Of a stretch of DNA of 64,000 bases, positions 62,110 through 64,000 are shown in pieces. The position numbers and the translations under genes were made by a program. Position 1 is the stretch's first letter. Each line of letters begins with the position of its first letter. This stretch comes from Stratiolaelaps scimitus. Its lineage: Eukaryota; Arthropoda; Arachnida; Mesostigmata; Laelapidae. The stretch is taken from NCBI GenBank assembly GCA_019614645.1, contig JABWDB010000005.1, forward strand, positions 6,170,001-6,234,000, read 5' to 3'. The notes beneath the pieces are model-generated. The model was not told the origin of the DNA. It ran no database searches and saw nothing but the letters and a program-made list of their open reading frames with translations.

Positions 62110-63230
62110 TCTAGCGTTCTTGCGAACATCACCTCAGTATTTGATCTAGACGAAGCAATTGTTACCTTCAAAATATTGATGCCATATAAGCAATTCAGTC
62201 AGACAAAGTCACATCGCTCATCATGGGTAGCTAAATTTGCGTCCAGCATATTTACTTCTTTTTGGTTGAGTGTGATTTTTTGTAGTTAAGATTTCTTGTA
62301 TTTTTCTGCATTATAAGTTCACATCTTAAGCTTACTCCCTGAAATTCAGCTTCAATAAAAAGCGCCACCCTGCTGTTAGACTATGAGCACGGTAAAAATA
62401 TCCTTAATAAAAATATCGTGTCTGAACATCCTGCCACGTGCAGTCGAGGCCAATGAATGAACTGGACTGACGACTTTCTTTTATAAGAGGAGGAAATTGT
62501 CTTCAAACACAGGGACACCACAAATTATTTGCATGGCGAACAACCAGGGCACTTCACAAATCATAGTTATTTTCAATCTATATTATATATTGCCTGAATA
62601 AAGCAGCCTTTAGCAGAGAGGCTAAAGGGTGGTGTAAATGTAGTAAGAGATATTCGAATCTCTACCGAAAGTGGGCTGATCCAGTACAGGGTTGACGTAG
62701 CTGACAAGATACTACTGTCTACCAATACCATCCTCTGTTGTGTATCTATTCCCACTAACTAACAATTCCGAAGGGTACAAAGTACTCTGGAAGAACCTCA
62801 TGGGCATTCGTCACAGAAGAACTTCGCCGCGTTGAAACAGAACGTTGCTTTATCGTATATTTCGGCGTGATATAGGATTTCAGCGATCCAGGAGCGATTA
62901 CAATCTTATGGATAACATTTTCAACTAGCGTCATGTAAATGCTGAGATTACATCAATGAGACAACCGTTGCATAGGTAAGGCTCACCTCGAGATTAAGGC
63001 GAGGGAAGGCCGTCTATGGTAAACTTTGGCAAGCCGTTCAGAGATTAGATACTCAGCTCGGATAGGACTGCGTTCGTGATCGGCGAAACTAAAAGCAATA
63101 TATTGGAAACGATCTGAGTTGGAGTTTGTCAAAGACAACTATGAGCGCAAGAATCCCTGTCCACGATCCGGAATAACTAATATATATATATATATATGAG
63201 CCTGGGATTGAAATAATTATTTTAAGGGTA
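62110..63230. other. Non-coding stretch; no gene recognised
   Basis: No open frame with coding character. AATAAA near 62355 and a (TA)n array at 63180-63197 are the only visible elements before the LINE remnant. Confidence 0.3.
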
Positions 63231-64000
63231 CCAGAGCCACGGTTGTGCCAAAACTGTGTGCTGCCAAATTGAGAAGTCTCGAGGTGTCGCCGTTCCTGGT
63301 ATCATTCGTGCGATTATCATCATTGTCAATGTTGTACCAAACTTCAACTGCGCGTAGGAAACATATCACCAATTAATGGGTATATACCGGCGTAAAAGTA
63401 TGCTCTGCACTCCACTACGAGATATTTCTAAGCCATGCCAGAGAGTTCTGTAGAATACAGCATGTAGCACTTTTGCTGTTCCGGAAAAAATCTCAAGTAA
63501 CGAATTCTAAAGTATTTTTTCTTCTGATCGTCTACCGACCGTTAGATGGAAACTATCAACGTATTGTGTAGGGGTATCGACTATGTGGAGTAAGTCAGAA
63601 GATGCAAGCCGACCTCCTCGGCGGAATTTTATCACTTCTGTCCTGTTCAGATTGATCGTTAGCCCAACCTCAAGTACATAAAGCGCTAGCCTTGCAACAG
63701 CCTGCTGTCTGTGGAATCTACTCTCCCCGAAGATCGCGAGATCATCGGCGTAGGGTACAGGGTATTTACCTGGCTAGCTCGATCGTAAACAGGAGACGGC
63801 AGATCATTCAGTAGAAGTGGGAACAAGCAAGAGAATTAAACTATCACCCTGAACGAGGCGTGTCGTCTGTGAAAATGGAGCCAGTTGAACGACACCGTTA
63901 TCGATATTTGCCGATAGTTTTTTCCATTATGGCCGTTATAAATCGCACCATGTTCATCGGAGAGGCCGCACTCTGCAAGACTCTCTAAAATGTTCCGCCG
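63230..64000 (-). pseudogene. Degenerate non-LTR (LINE) reverse transcriptase, cut by the window edge
   Basis: On the minus strand, 63831-63851 encodes QGDSLIL, preceded by RLV, matching the G.RQGDSLSP block of LINE reverse transcriptases. 63729-63752 encodes YADDLAIF, the catalytic box. Downstream in the same frame, VGLTINLNRTEVIKF matches the GL.vN..KT....F block that follows it. A segment LLLNDLPSPVY between the first two blocks is in another frame, so at least one frameshift separates them. Later text (YRTLWHGLEIS, IPGTATPRDFSIW) fits the C-terminal part with stops. This is a dead copy of CR1/Jockey-like style; the clade is not determined. The 5' part continues beyond 64000. Confidence 0.85.

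Overview
The window is eukaryotic nuclear DNA, most likely from an arthropod. Genes are split by spliceosomal GT-AG introns. There are many (TA)n, (GA)n, (TTA)n and CAG/CAA microsatellites, a mariner-type transposase relic, a LINE reverse-transcriptase relic and a tRNA-derived SINE family. One gene is an ortholog of the encore/R3HDM family. The other resembles a family of large secreted proteins that I associate with insects and other arthropods. A chelicerate such as a mite is a guess I cannot test here. No bacterial operon, CRISPR array, rRNA or complete tRNA gene was seen.

Layout: 1-167 may be the last codons of a gene entering from the left, with an AATAAA about 90 bases after the stop. 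168-6776 is non-coding as far as I can tell. It is GC-rich up to about 3.3 kb and contains a 25-bp-stem, miRNA-sized hairpin at 3897-3956. 6777-15808 is a 16- or 17-exon plus-strand gene, rebuilt by hand with consistent phases. It encodes a protein of about 1,020-1,035 residues with a signal peptide, a VWA-like fold lacking an obvious MIDAS, Ser/Asn low-complexity sequence and, in one model, a GPI-like hydrophobic tail. A decayed mariner copy lies in its intron 7. 15809-19600 holds a probable 3' UTR and unremarkable sequence.

19600-31200 is an exceptionally GC-rich, simple-repeat-rich block, including ten GGGC units. It is probably the promoter and 5' non-coding region of the second gene. That gene (coding 33663-45168, seven exons, 1,505 residues) has the R3H and SUZ-like blocks of R3H-domain RNA-binding proteins, embedded in long Gln-, Asn-, His-, Gly-, Pro- and Ala-rich regions. 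Its 3' UTR seems to run about 3.1 kb, to an AATAAA at 48263, and carries a 76-base (UA)n tract.

48300-64000 is mostly intergenic or repeat-derived. It holds two diverged copies of one SINE in opposite orientation, a third retroelement tail with GAATTT repeats, several exon-like ORFs that I could not join into genes, a perfect 29-bp-arm inverted repeat, and a degenerate non-LTR reverse transcriptase on the minus strand running off the right edge.

The two main genes share no evident pathway: one product is secreted or surface-anchored, the other is a cytoplasmic RNA-binding regulator. I found no convincing new multi-gene system. The best items for follow-up are the orphan secreted family with its very short intron and ambiguous C terminus, the two hairpins, and the SINE family.
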